This document shows positions 18,987 through 34,100 of a stretch of DNA of 64,000 bases, in pieces. The DNA is from Dipteronia dyeriana (taxonomy: Eukaryota; Streptophyta; Magnoliopsida; Sapindales; Sapindaceae): positions 65,173,192 to 65,237,191 of the forward strand of contig CM065300.1 of NCBI GenBank assembly GCA_032871835.1, given 5' to 3'. The notes below the pieces were generated by a model. The model did not search any database. It saw only the letters and a program-made list of their open reading frames with translations, and was not told the origin of the DNA. The number at the start of each line of letters is the position of its first letter. The first letter of the stretch is position 1. The translations under genes and the position numbers were made by a program.

Positions 18987-21769
18987 GAAGGTACTGCTGG
19001 GAAAATGCTAAGTGGGGATGAGGCCGAGCTCAAACATCTCAAAGCAAGCACAGCTAACGGGATCATATAATCAAAAATTGTTTGGCCACGGCCAAAACTG
19101 TGTTTTCTTACATAAATAAAGGCAGCTCCTCCTTTCATATACCACTAGAAAGAGAACAAATTCAGGGAAGAAATTTTAGGATGTGGAAATTCAAAATCTG
19201 AAAGAGTCACTTAGCTTATCATCATGATTCATGCATGATGTTGGTGATTGTTGATTAGTCTCTCTTGTCATGTGATATGATACTACCAAGAGTCCATTGT
19301 CATGTGTAACTGTTTAAGGATGATGGGCATCCAGGAACAGACCGGCTCCAATTATTATGGTGCACGAACATAAATTTATAGGCTTTTTAAAATTATAGCA
19401 CCGAATAGTTTTTTTTTTTTAACTATCACCAACTTAATAATATGAGAATTTATTACTAAAACGGATTTTAAGAAAAATAAAATCATACTTGGGGTGTTTT
19501 TACTAGTCATGAAATAAAAGGATACACTTAGCTTATTATCATGATTCATGCATGATGTTGGTGATTGTTTATTAGTCTCTCTTGTCATGTGTAACTGTTT
19601 AAGGATGATGGAAACTCAAAAACTGACCGGCTCCGATTCTGAGGGTGCACGAACAGAACTTTATAGGCTTTTTAAAATTATAGCATCGGCTATTGTTTTT
19701 TTTTTTACAAAAAAAAATAATTACTCTCACCAACTTAATAATCTGAGAATTTATAGAATCTAAAATGGATTTTAAGGAAAAACAAACAAACATTTCATAC
19801 TTGGGGTGTTTTTACCAATCATGAATGAAAATAAAATGAAACACTTAGCTTATCATCATGATTCATGCATGATGTTGGTGATTGTTGATTAGTCTCTCTT
19901 GTCATGTGATATGATACTACCAAGAGTCCATTGTCATGTGTAACTGTTTAAGGATGATGGGCACCCAGGAACAGACCGGCTCCAATTATTATGGTGCACG
20001 AACATAAATTTATATGCTTCTTAAAATTATAGCACCGAATAGTTTTTTTTTTTAACTATCACCAACTTAATAATATGAGAATTTATTACTAAAACGGATT
20101 TTAAGAAAAATAAAATCATACTTGGAGTGTTTTTACTAGTCATGAAATAAAAGGATACACTTAGCTTATTATCATGATTCATGCATGATGTTGGTGATTG
20201 TTTATTAGTCTCTCTTGTCATGTGTAACTGTTTAAGGATGATGGAAACTCAAAAACTGACCGGCTCCGATTCTGAGGGTGCACGAACAGAATTTTATAGG
20301 CTTTTTAAAATTATAGCATCGGCTATTGTTTTTTTTTTTTTTAAATAATAATAATTACTCTCACCAACTTAATAATCTGAGAATTTATAGAATCTAAAAT
20401 GGATTTTAAGGAAAAACAAACAAACATTTCATACTTGGGGTGTTTTTACCAATCATGAATGAAAATAAAATGAAACACTTAGCTTATCATCATGATTCAT
20501 GCATGATGTTGGTGATTGTTGATTAGTCTCTCTTGTCATGTGATATGATACTACCAAGAGTCCATTGTCATGTGTAACTGTTTAAGGATGATGGGCACCC
20601 AGGAACAGACCGGCTATAATTATTATGGTGCACGAACATAAATTTATAGGCTTCTTAAAATTATAGCACCGAATAGTTTTTTTTTTAACTATCACCAACT
20701 TAATAATATGAGAATTTATTACTAAAACGGATTTTAAGAAAAATAAAATCATACTTGGGGTGTTTTTACTAGTCATGAAATAAAAGGATACACTTAGCTT
20801 ATTATCATGATTCATGCATGATGTTGGTGATTGTTTATTAGTCTCTCTTGTCATGTGTAACTGTTTAAGGAAGATGGAAACTCAAAAACTGACCGGCTCC
20901 GATTCTAAGGGTGCACGAACAGAACTTTATAGGCTTTTTAAAATTATAGCATCAGCTATTGTTTTTTTTTTTAAAATAATAATAATTACTCTCACCAACT
21001 TAATAATCTGAGAATTTATAGAATCTAAAATGGATTTTAAGGAAAAACAAACAAACATTTCATACTTGGGGTGTTTTTACCAATCATGAATGAAAATAAA
21101 ATGAAACACTTAGCTTATCATCATGATTCATGCATGATGTTGGTGATTGTTGATTAGTCTCTCTTGTCATGTGATATGATACTACCAAGAGTCCATTGTC
21201 ATGTGTAACTGTTTAAGGATGATGGGCACCCAGGAACAGACCGGCTATAATTATTATGGTGCACGAACATAAATTTATAGGCTTCTTAAAATTATAGCAC
21301 CGAATAGTTTTTTTTTTTAACTATCACCAACTTAATAATATGAGAATTTATTACTAAAACGGATTTTAAGAAAAATAAAATCATACTTGGGGTGTTTTTA
21401 CTAGTCATGAAATAAAAGGATACAATTAGCTTATTATCATGATTCATGCATGATGTTGGTGATTGCTTATTAGTCTCTCTTGTCATGTGTAACTGTTTAA
21501 GGATGATGGAAACTCAAAAACTGACCGGCTCCGATTCCGAGGGTGCACGAACAGAACTTTATATGCTTTTTAAAATTATAGCATCGGCTATTGTTTTTTT
21601 TTTTTTAAAAAAAAAATAATTACTCTCACCAACTTAATAATCTGAGAATTTATAGAATCTAAAATGGATTTTAAGGAAAAACAAACAAACATTTCATACT
21701 TGGGGTGTTTTTACCAATCATGAATGAAAATAAAATGAAACATTTAGCTTATCATCATGATTCATGCAT

Positions 21770-22160
21770 GATGTTGGTGATTGTTAATTAGTCTCTCTTG
21801 TCATGTGATATGATACTACCAAGAGTCCATTTTCATGTGTAAATGTTTAAGGATGATGGGCACCCAGGAACAGACCGGCTCCAATTATTATGGTGCACGA
21901 ACATAAATTTATAGGCTTCTTAAAATTATAGCACCGAATAGTTTTTTTTTTAACTATCACCAACTTAATAATATGAGAATTTATTACTAAAACGGATTTT
22001 AAGAAAAATAAAATCATACTTGGGGTGTTTTTACTAGTCATGAAATGAAAGGATACACTTAGCTTATTATCATGATTCATGCATGATGTTGGTGATTGTT
22101 AATTAGTCTCTCTTGTCATGTGATATGATACTACCAAGAGTCCATTTCCATGTGTAAATG
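21770..22160. repeat. Half-unit duplication (B-B) inside the satellite array
   Basis: B (ggatgatgggcaccc at about 21850) is followed by a second B (about 22168) with no A between them. The join at 22078-22150 carries the A-type tail (gattgttaattagtctctcttgtcatgtgatatg). This shifts the phase of the array by one half-unit: distances across it are 6.5 units (19599 to 23705 is 4106 bp). Confidence 0.85.
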
Positions 22161-25100
22161 TTTAAGGATGATGGGCACCCAGGAACAGACCGGCTCCAAT
22201 TATTATGGTGCACGAACATAAATTTATAGGCTTCTTAAAATTATAGCACCGAATAGTTTTTTTTTTAACTATCACCAACTTAATAATATGAGAATTTATT
22301 ACTAAAACGGATTTTAAGAAAAATAAAATCATACTTGGGGTGTTTTTACTAGTCATGAAATAAAAGGATACACTTAGCTTATTATCATGATTCATGCATG
22401 ATGTTGGTGATTGCTTATTAATCTCTCTTGTCATGTGTAACTGTTTAAGGGTGATGGAAACTCAAAAACTGACCGGCTCCGATTCTAAGGGTGTACGAAC
22501 AGAACTTTATAGGCTTTTTCAAATTATAGCACCAGCTATTGTTTTCTTTTAAAAGAAAAAATAACCCTCACCAACTTAATAATCTGAGAATTTATAGAAT
22601 CTAAAATGGATTTTAAGGAAAAACAAACAAACTTTTCATACTTGGGGTGTTTTTACCAATCATGAATGAAAATAAAATGAAACACTTAGCTTATCATCAT
22701 GATTCATGCATGATGTTGGTGATTGTTGATTAGTCTCTCTTGTCATGTGATATGATACTACCAAGAGTCCATTGTCATATGTAACTGTTTAAGTATGATG
22801 GGCACCCGGGAACAGACCGGATCCAATTATTATGGTGCACGAACATAAATTTATAGGCTTCTTAAAATTATAGCACCGAATAGTTTTTTTTTTATCTATC
22901 ACCAACTTAATAATATGAGAATTTATTACTAAAACGGATTTTAAGAAAAATAAAATCATACTTGGGGTGTTTTTACTAGTCATGAAATAAAAGGATACAC
23001 TTAGCTTATTATCATGATTCATGCATGATGTTGGTGATTGCTTATTAGTCTCTCTTGTCATGTGTAACTGTTTAAGGATGATGGAAACTCAAAAACTGAC
23101 CGGCTCTGATTCTGAGGGTGCACGAACAGAACTTTATAGGCTTTTTAAAATTATAGCATCGGCTATTGTTTTTTTTTTAAAAAAAAAATAATAATTACTC
23201 TCACCAACTTAATAATCTGAGAATTTATAGAATCTAAAATGGATTTTAAGGAAAAACAAACAAACATTTCATACTTGGGGTGTTTTTACCAATCATGAAT
23301 GAAAATAAAATGAAACACTTAGCTTATCATCAAGATTCATGCATGATGTTGGTGATTGTTGATTAGTCTCTCTTGTCATGTGATATGATACTACCAAGAG
23401 TCAATTGTCATGTGTAACTGTTTAAGGATGATGGGCACCCAGGAACAGACCGGCTCCTATTATTATGGTGCACGAACATAAATTTATAGGCTTCTTAAAA
23501 TTATAGCACCGAATAGTTTTTTTTTTAACTATCACCAACTTAATAATATGAGAATTTATTACTAAAACGGATTTTAAGAAAAATAAAATCATACTTGGGG
23601 TGTTTTTACTAGTCATGAAATAAAAGGATACACTTAGCTTATTATCATGATTCATGCATGATGTTGGTGATTGTTTATTAGTCTCTCTTGTCATGTGTAA
23701 CTGTTTAAGGATGATGGAAACTCAAAAACTGACCGGCTCCGATTCTGAGGGTGCACGAACAGAACTTTATAGGCTTTTTAAAATTATAGCATCGGCTATT
23801 GTTTTTTTTTTTACAAAAAAAAATAATTACTCTCACCAACTTAATAATCTGAGAATTTATAGAATCTAAAATGGATTTTAAGGAAAAACAAACAAACATT
23901 TCATACTTGGGGTGTTTTTACCAATCATGAATGAAAATAAAATGAAACACTTAGCTTATCATCATGATTCATGCATGATGTTGGTGATTGTTGATTAGTC
24001 TCTCTTGTCATGTGATATGATACTACCAAGAGTCCATTGTCATGTGTAACTGTTTAAGGATGATGGGCACCCAGGAACAGACCGGCTCCAATTATTATGG
24101 TGCACGAACATAAATTTATAGGCTTCTTAAAATTATAGCACCGAATAGTTTTTTTTTTTAACTATCACCAACTTAATAATATGAGAATTTATTACTAAAA
24201 CGGATTTTAAGAAAAATAAAATCATACTTGGAGTGTTTTTACTAGTCATGAAATAAAAGGATACACTTAGCTTATTATCATGATTCATGCATGATGTTGG
24301 TGATTGTTTATTAGTCTCTCTTGTCATGTGTAACTGTTTAAGGATGATGGAAACTCAAAAACTGACCGGTTCCGATTCTGAGGGTGCACGAACAGAACTT
24401 TATAGGCTTTTTAAAATTATAGCATCGGCTATTGTTTTTTTTTTTAAAAATAATAATAATTACTCTCACCAACTTAATAATCTGAGAATTTATAGAATCT
24501 AAAATGGATTTTAAGGAAAAACAAACAAACATTTCATACTTGGGGTGTTTTTACCAATCATGAATGAAAATAAAATGAAACACTTAGCTTATCATCATGA
24601 TTCATGCATGATGTTGGTGATTGTTGATTAGTCTCTCTTGTCATGTGATATGATACTACCAAGAGTCCATTGTCATGTGTAACTGTTTAAGGATGATGGG
24701 CACCCAGGAACAGACCGGCTATAATTATTATGGTGCACGAACATAAATTTATAGGCTTCTTAAAATTATAGCACCGAATAGTTTTTTTTTTAACTATCAC
24801 CAACTTAATAATATGAGAATTTATTACTAAAACGGATTTTAAGAAAAATAAAATCATACTTGGGGTGTTTTTACTAGTCATGAAATAAAAGGATACACTT
24901 AGCTTATTATCATGATTCATGCATGATGTTGGTGATTGTTTATTAGTCTCTCTTGTCATGTGTAACTGTTTAAGGAAGATGGAAACTCAAAAACTGACCG
25001 GCTCCGATTCTAAGGGTGCACGAACAGAACTTTATAGGCTTTTTAAAATTATAGCATCGGCTATTGTTTTTTTTTTTAAAATAATAATAATTACTCTCAC

Positions 25101-28100
25101 CAACTTAATAATCTGAGAATTTATAGAATCTAAAATGGATTTTAAGGAAAAACAAACAAACATTTCATACTTGGGGTGTTTTTACCAATCATGAATGAAA
25201 ATAAAATGAAACACTTAGCTTATCATCAAGATTCATGCATGATGTTGGTGATTGTTGATTAGTCTCTCTTGTCATGTGATATGATACTACCAAGAGTCAA
25301 TTGTCATGTGTAACTGTTTAAGGATGATGGGCACCCAGGAACAGACCGGCTATAATTATTATGGTGCACGAACATAAATTTATAGGCTTCTTAAAATTAT
25401 AGCACCGAATAGTTTTTTTTTTAACTATCACCAACTTAATAATATGAGAATTTATTACTAAAACGGATTTTAAGAAAAATAAAATCATACTTGGGGTTTT
25501 TTTACTAGTCATGAAATAAAAGGATACACTTAGCTTATTATCATGATTCATGCATGATGTTGGTGATTGTTTATTAGTCTCTCTTGTCATGTGTAACTGT
25601 TTAAGGAAGATGGAAACTCAAAAACTGACCGGCTCCGATTCTAAGGGTGCACGAACAGAACTTTATAGGCCTTTTAAAATTATAGCATCGGCTATTTTTT
25701 TTTTTTTTAAATAATAATAATTACTCTCACCAACTTAATAATCTGAGAATTTATAGAATCTAAAATGGATTTTAAGGAAAAACAAACAAACATTTCATAC
25801 TTGGGGTGTTTTTACCAATCATAAATGAAAATAAAATGAAACACTTAGCTTATCATCATGATTAATGCATGATGTTGGTGATTGTTGATTAGTCTCTCTT
25901 GTCATGTGATATGATACTACCAAGAGTCCATTGTCATGTGTAACTGTTTAAGGATGATGGGCATCCAGGAACAGACCGGCTCCAATTATTATGGTGCACG
26001 AACATAAATTTATAGGCTTTTTAAAATTATAGCACCGAATAGTTTTTTTTTTTTAACTATCACCAACTTAATAATATGAGAATTTATTACTAAAACGGAT
26101 TTTAAGAAAAATAAAATCATACTTGGGGTGTTTTTACTAGTCATGAAATAAAAGGATACACTTAGCTTATTATCATGATTCATGCATGATGTTGGTGATT
26201 GTTTATTAGTCTCTCTTGTCATGTGTAACTGTTTAAGGATGATGGAAACTCAAAAACTGACCGGCTCCGATTCTGAGGGTGCACGAACAGAACTTTATAG
26301 GCTTTTTAAAATTATAGCATCGGCTATTGTTTTTTTTTTTACAAAAAAAAATAATTACTCTCACCAACTTAATAATCTGAGAATTTATAGAATCTAAAAT
26401 GGATTTTAAGGAAAAACAAACAAACATTTCATACTTGGGGTGTTTTTACCAATCATGAATGAAAATAAAATGAAACACTTAGCTTATCATCATGATTCAT
26501 GCATGATGTTGGTGATTGTTGATTAGTCTCTCTTGTCATGTGATATGATACTACCAAGAGTCCATTGTCATGTGTAACTGTTTAAGGATGATGGGCACCC
26601 AGGAACAGACCGGCTCCAATTATTATGGTACACGAACATAAATTTATAGGCTTCTTAAAATTATAGCACCGAATAGTTTTTTTTTTTAACTATCACCAAC
26701 TTAATAATATGAGAATTTATTACTAAAACGGATTTTAAGAAAAATAAAATCATACTTGGGGTGTTTTTACTAGTCATGAAATAAAAGGATACACTTAGCT
26801 TATTATCATGATTCATGCATGATGTTGGTGATTGTTTATTAGTCTCTCTTGTCATGTGTAACTGTTTAAGGATGATGGAAACTCAAAAACTGACCGGCTC
26901 CGATTCTGAGGGTGCACGAACAGAACTTTATAGGCTTTTTAAAATTATAGCATCGGCTATTGTTTTTTTTTTTAAAAAAAATAATAATTACTCTCACCAA
27001 CTTAATAATCTGAGAATTTATAGAATCTAAAATGGATTTTAAGGAAAAACAAACAAACATTTCATACTTGGGGTGTTTTTACCAATCATGAATGAAAATA
27101 AAATGAAACACTTAGCTTATCATCATGATTCATGCATGATGTTGGTGATTGTTGATTAGTCTCTCTTGTCATGTGATATGATACTACCAAGAGTCCATTG
27201 TCATGCGTAACTGTTTAAGGATGATGGGCACCCAGGAACAGACCGGCTATAATTATTATGGTGCACGAACATAAATTTATAGGCTTCTTAAAATTATAGC
27301 ACCGAATAGTTTTTTTTTTAACTATCACCAACTTAATAATATGAGAATTTATTACTAAAACGGATTTTAAGAAAAATAAAATCATACTTGGAGTGTTTTT
27401 ACTAGTCATGAAATAAAAGGATACACTTAGCTTATTATCATGATTCATGCATGATGTTGGTGATTGTTTATTAGTCTCTCTTGTCATGTGTAACTGTTTA
27501 AGGAAGATGGAAACTCAAAAACTGACCGGCTCCGATTCTTAGGGTGCACGAACAGAACTTTATAGGCTTTTTAAAATTATAGCATCGGCTATTGTTTTTT
27601 TTTTTAAATAATAATAATTACTCTCACCAACTTAATAATCTGAGAATTTATAGAATCTAAAATGGATTTTAAGGAAAAACAAACAAACATTTCATACTTG
27701 GGGTGTTTTTACCAATCATGAATGAAAATAAAATGAAACACTTAGCTTATCATCATGATTCATGCATGATGTTGGTGATTGTTGATTAGTCTCTCTTGTC
27801 ATGTGATATGATACTACCAAGAGTCCATTATCATGTGTAACTGTTTAAGGATGATGGGCACCCAGGAACAGACCGGCTATAATTATTATGGTGCACGAAC
27901 ATAAATTTATAGGCTTCTTAAAATTATAGCACCGAATAGTTTTTTTTTTAACTATCACCAACTTAATAATATGAGAATTTATTACTAAAACGGATTTTAA
28001 GAAAAATAAAATCATACTTGGGGTTTTTTTACTAGTCATGAAATAAAAGGATACACTTAGCTTATTATCATGATTCATGCATGATGTTGGTGATTGTTTA

Positions 28101-31100
28101 TTAGTCTCTCTTGTCATGTGTAACTGTTTAAGGAAGATGGAAACTCAAAAACTGACCGGCTCCGATTCTAAGGGTGCACGAACAGAACTTTATAGGCCTT
28201 TTAAAATTATAGCATCGGCTATTGTTTTTTTTTTTAAAATAATAATAATTACTCTCACCAACTTAATAATCTGAGAATTTATAGAATCTAAAATGGATTT
28301 TAAGGAAAAACAAACAAACATTTCATACTTGGGGTGTTTTTACCAATCATAAATGAAAATAAAATGAAACACTTAGCTTATCATCATGATTAATGCATGA
28401 TGTTGGTGATTGTTGATTAGTCTCTCTTGTCATGTGATATGATACTACCAAGAGTCCATTGTCATGTGTAACTGTTTAAGGATGATGGGCACCCAGGAAC
28501 AGACCGGCTCCAATTATTATGGTGCACGAACATAAATTTATAGGCTTCTTAAAATTATAGCACCGAATAGTTTTTTTTTTTTAACTCTCACCAACTTAAT
28601 AATATGAGAATTTATTACTAAAACGGATTTTAAGAAAAATAAAATCATACTTGGGGTGTTTTTACTAGTCATGAAATAAAAGGATACACTTAGCTTATTA
28701 TCATGATTCATGCATGATGTTGGTGATTGCTTATTAGTCTCTCTTGTCATGTGTAACTGTTTAAGGATGATGGAAATTTAAAAACTGACCGGCTCCGATT
28801 CTGAGGGTGCACAAACAGAACTTTATAGGCTTTTTAAAATTATAGCATCGGCTATTGTTTTTTTTTTTACAAAAAAAAATAATTACTCTCACCAACTTAA
28901 TAATCTGAGAATTTATAGAATCTAAAATGGATTTTAAGGAAAAACAAACAAACATTTCATACTTGGGGTGTTTTTACCAATCATGAATGAAAATAAAATG
29001 AAACACTTAGCTTATCATCATGATTCATGCATGATGTTGGTGATTGTTGATTAGTCTCTCTTGTCATGTGATATGATACTACCAAGAGTCCATTGTCATG
29101 TGTAACTGTTTAAGGATGATGGGCACCCAGGAACAGACCGGCTCCAATTATTATGGTACACGAACATAAATTTATAGGCTTCTTAAAATTATAGCACCGA
29201 ATAGTTTTTTTTTTTAACTATCACCAACTTAATAATATGAGAATTTATTACTAAAACGGATTTTAAGAAAAATAAAATCATACTTGGGGTGTTTTTACTA
29301 GTCATGAAATAAAAGGATACACTTAGCTTATTATCATGATTCATGCATGATGTTGGTGATTGTTTATTAGTCTCTCTTGTCATGTGTAACTGTTTAAGGA
29401 TGATGGAAACTCAAAAACTGACCGGCTCCGATTCTGAGGGTGCACGAACAGAACTTTATAGGCTTTTTAAAATTATAGCATCGGCTATTGTTTTTTTTTT
29501 AAAAAAAATAATAATTACTCTCACCAACTTAATAATCTGAGAATTTATAGAATCTAAAATGGATTTTAAGGAAAAACAAACAAACATTTCATACTTGGGG
29601 TGTTTTTACCAATCATGAATGAAAATAAAATGAAACACTTAGCTTATCATCATGATTCATGCATGATGTTGGTGATTGTTGATTAGTCTCTCTTGTCATG
29701 TGATATGATACTACCAAGAGTCCATTGTCATGCGTAACTGTTTAAGGATGATGGGCACCCAGGAACAGACCGGCTATAATTATTATGGTGCACGAACATA
29801 AATTTATAGGCTTCTTAAAATTATAGCACCGAATAGTTTTTTTTTTAACTATCACCAACTTAATAATATGAGAATTTATTACTAAAACGGATTTTAAGAA
29901 AAATAAAATCATACTTGGAGTGTTTTTACTAGTCATGAAATAAAAGGATACACTTAGCTTATTATCATGATTCATGCATGATGTTGGTGATTGTTTATTA
30001 GTCTCTCTTGTCATGTGTAACTGTTTAAGGAAGATGGAAACTCAAAAACTGACCGGCTCCGATTCTTAGGGTGCACGAACAGAACTTTATAGGCTTTTTA
30101 AAATTATAGCATCGGCTATTGTTTTTTTTTTTAAATAATAATAATTACTCTCACCAACTTAATAATCTGAGAATTTATAGAATCTAAAATGGATTTTAAG
30201 GAAAAACAAACAAACATTTCATACTTGGGGTGTTTTTACCAATCATGAATGAAAATAAAATGAAACACTTAGCTTATCATCATGATTCATGCATGATGTT
30301 GGTGATTGTTGATTAGTCTCTCTTGTCATGTGATATGATACTACCAAGAATCCATTGTCATGTGTAACTGTTTAAGGATGATGGGCACCCAGGAACAGAC
30401 CGGCTCCAATTATTATGGTGCACGAACATAAATTTATAGGCTTCTTAAAATTATAGCACCGAATAGTTTTTTTTTTTTAACTATCACCAACTTAATAATA
30501 TGAGAATTTATTACTAAAACGGATTTTAAGGAAAATAAAATCATACTTGGGGTGTTTTTACTAGTCATGAAATAAAAGGATACACTTAGCTTATTATCAT
30601 GATTCATGCATGATGTTGGTGATTGCTTATTAGTCTCTCTTGTCATGTGTAACTGCTTAAGGATGATGGAAACTCAAAAACTGACCGGCTCCGATTCTGA
30701 GGGTGCACGAACAGAACTTTATAGGCTTTTTAAAATTATAGCATCGGCTATTGTTTTTTTTTTTAAAAAAAAAAATAATTACTCTCACCAACTTAATAAT
30801 CTGAGAATTTATAGAATCTAAAATGGATTTTAAGGAAAAACAAACAAACATTTCATACTTGGGGTGTTTTTACCAATCATGAATGAAAATAAAATGAAAC
30901 ACTTAGCTTATCATCATGATTCATGCATGATGTTGGTGATTGTTGATTAGTCTCTCTTGTCATGTGATATGATACTACCAAGAGTCCATTGTCATGTGTA
31001 ACTGTTTAAGGATGATGGGCATCCGGGAACAGACCGGCTCCAATTATTATGGTGCACGAACATAAATTTATAGGCTTCTTAAAATTATAGCACCGGATAG

Positions 31101-34100
31101 TTTTTTTTTTTAACTATCACTAACTTAATAATATGAGAATTTATTACTAAAACGGATTTTAAGAAAAATAAAATCATACTTGGGGTGTTTTTACTAGTCA
31201 TGAAATAAAAGGATACACTTAGCTTAGTATCATGATTCATGCATGATGTTGGTGATTGCTTATTAGTCTCTCTTGTCATGTGTAACTGTTTAAGGATTAT
31301 GGAAACTCAAAAACTGACCGGCTCCGATTCTAAGGGTGCACGAACAGAACATTATAGGCTATTTAAAATTATAGCATCGGCTATTGTTTTTTTTTAAAAA
31401 AAAAATAATAATTACTCTCACCAACTTAATAATCTGAGAATTTATAGAATCTAAAATGGATTTTAAGGAAAAACAAACAAACATTTCATACTTGGGGTGT
31501 TTTTACCAATCATGAATGAAAATGAAATGAAACACTTAGCTTATCATCATGATTCATGCATGATGTTGGTGATTGTTGATTAGTCTCTCTTGTCATGTGA
31601 TATGATATTACCAAGAGTACATTGTCATGTGTAACTGTTTAAGGATGATGGGCACCCAGGAACAGACCGGCTCCAATTATTATGGTGCACGAACATAAAT
31701 TTATAGGCTTCTTAAAATTATAGCACCGAATAGTTTTTTTTTTTAACTATCACCAACTTAATAATATGAGAATTTATTACTAAAACGGATTTTAAGAAAA
31801 ATAAAATCATACTTGGGGTGTTTTTACTAGTCATGAAATAAAAGGATACAATTAGCTTATTATCATGATTCATGCATGATGTTGGTGATTGCTTATTAGT
31901 CTCTCTTGTCATGTGTAACTGTTTAAGGATGATGGAAACTCAAAAACTGACCGGCTCCGATTCTGAGGGTGCACGAACAGAACTTTATATGCTTTTTAAA
32001 ATTATAGCATCGGCTATTGTTTTTTTTTTTTAAAAAAAAAATAATTACTCTCACCAACTTAATAATCTGAGAATTTATAGAATCTGAAATGGATTTTAAG
32101 GAAAAACAAACAAACATTTCATACTTGGGGTGTTTTTACCAATCATGAATGAAAATAAAATGAAACATTTAGCTTATCATCATGATTCATGCATGATGTT
32201 GGTGATTGTTAATTAGTCTCTCTTGTCATGTGATATGATACTACCAAGAGTCCATTTTCATGTGTAAATGTTTAAGGATGATGGGCACCCAGGAACAGAC
32301 CGGCTCCAATTATTATGGTGCACGAACATAAATTTATAGGCTTCTTAAAATTATAGCACCGAATAGTTTTTTTTTTAACTATCACCAACTTAATAATATG
32401 AGAATTTATTACTAAAACGGATTTTAAGAAAAATAAAATCATACTTGGGGTGTTTTTACTAGTCATGAAATAAAAGGATACACTTAGCTTATTATCATGA
32501 TTCATGCATGATGTTGGTGATTGCTTATTAGTCTCTCTTGTCATGTGTAACTGTTTAAGGGTGATGGAAACTCAAAAACTGACCGGCTCCGATTCTAAGG
32601 GTGTACGAACAGAACTTTATAGGCTTTTTCAAATTATAGCACCAGCTATTGTTTTCTTTTAAAAGAAAAAATAACTCTCACCAACTTAATAATCTGAGAA
32701 TTTATAGAATCTAAAATGGATTTTAAGGAAAAACAAACAAACTTTTCATACTTGGGGTGTTTTTACCAATCATGAATGAAAATAAAATGAAACACTTAGC
32801 TTATCATCATGATTCATGCATGATGTTGGTGATTGTTGATTAGTCTCTCTTGTCATGTGATATGATACTACCAAGAGTCCATTGTCATATGTAACTGTTT
32901 AAGTATGATGGGCACCCGGGAACAGACCGGATCCAATTATTATGGTGCACGAACATAAATTTATAGGCTTCTTAAAATTATAGCACCGAATAGTTTTTTT
33001 TTTTATCTATCACCAACTTAATAATATGAGAATTTATTACTAAAACGGATTTTAAGAAAAATAAAATCATACTTGGGGTGTTTTTACTAGTCATGAAATA
33101 AAAGGATACACTTAGCTTATTATCATGATTCATGCATGATGTTGGTGATTGCTTATTAGTCTCTCTTGTCATGTGTAACTGTTTAAGGATGATGGAAACT
33201 CAAAAACTGACCGGCTCCGATTCTGAGGGTGCACGAACAGAACTTTATATGCTTTTTAAAATTATAGCATCGGCTATTGTTTTTTTTTTTTAAAAAAATA
33301 AATAATTACTCTCACCAACTTAATAATCTGAGAATTTATAGAATCTGAAATGGATTTTAAGGAAAAACAAACAAACATTTCATACTTGGGGTGTTTTTAC
33401 CAATCATGAATGAAAATAAAATGAAACATTTAGCTTATCATCATGATTCATGCATGATGTTGGTGATTGTTAATTAGTCTCTCTTGTCATGTGATATGAT
33501 ACTACCAAGAGTCCATTTTCATGTGTAAATGTTTAAGGATGATGGGCACCCAGGAACAGACCGGCTCCAATTATTATGGTGCACGAACATAAATTTATAG
33601 GCTTCTTAAAATTATAGCACCGAATAGTTTTTTTTTTAACTATCACCAACTTAATAATATGAGAATTTATTACTAAAACGGATTTTAAGAAAAATAAAAT
33701 CATACTTGGGGTGTTTTTACTAGTCATGAAATAAAAGGATACACTTAGCTTATTATCATGATTCATGCATGATGTTGGTAATTTCTTATTAGTCTCTCTT
33801 GTCATGTGTAACTGTTTAAGGGTGATGGAAACTCAAAAACTGACCGGCTCCGATTCTAAGGGTGTACGAACAGAACTTTATAGGCTTTTTCAAATTATAG
33901 CACCAGCTATTGTTTTCTTTTAAAAGAAAAAATAACCCTCACCAACTTAATAATCTGAGAATTTATAGAATCTAAAATGGATTTTAAGGAAAAACAAACA
34001 AACTTTTCATACTTGGGGTGTTTTTACCAATCATGAATGAAAATAAAATGAAACACTTAGCTTATCATCATGATTCATGCATGATGTTGGTGATTGTTGA

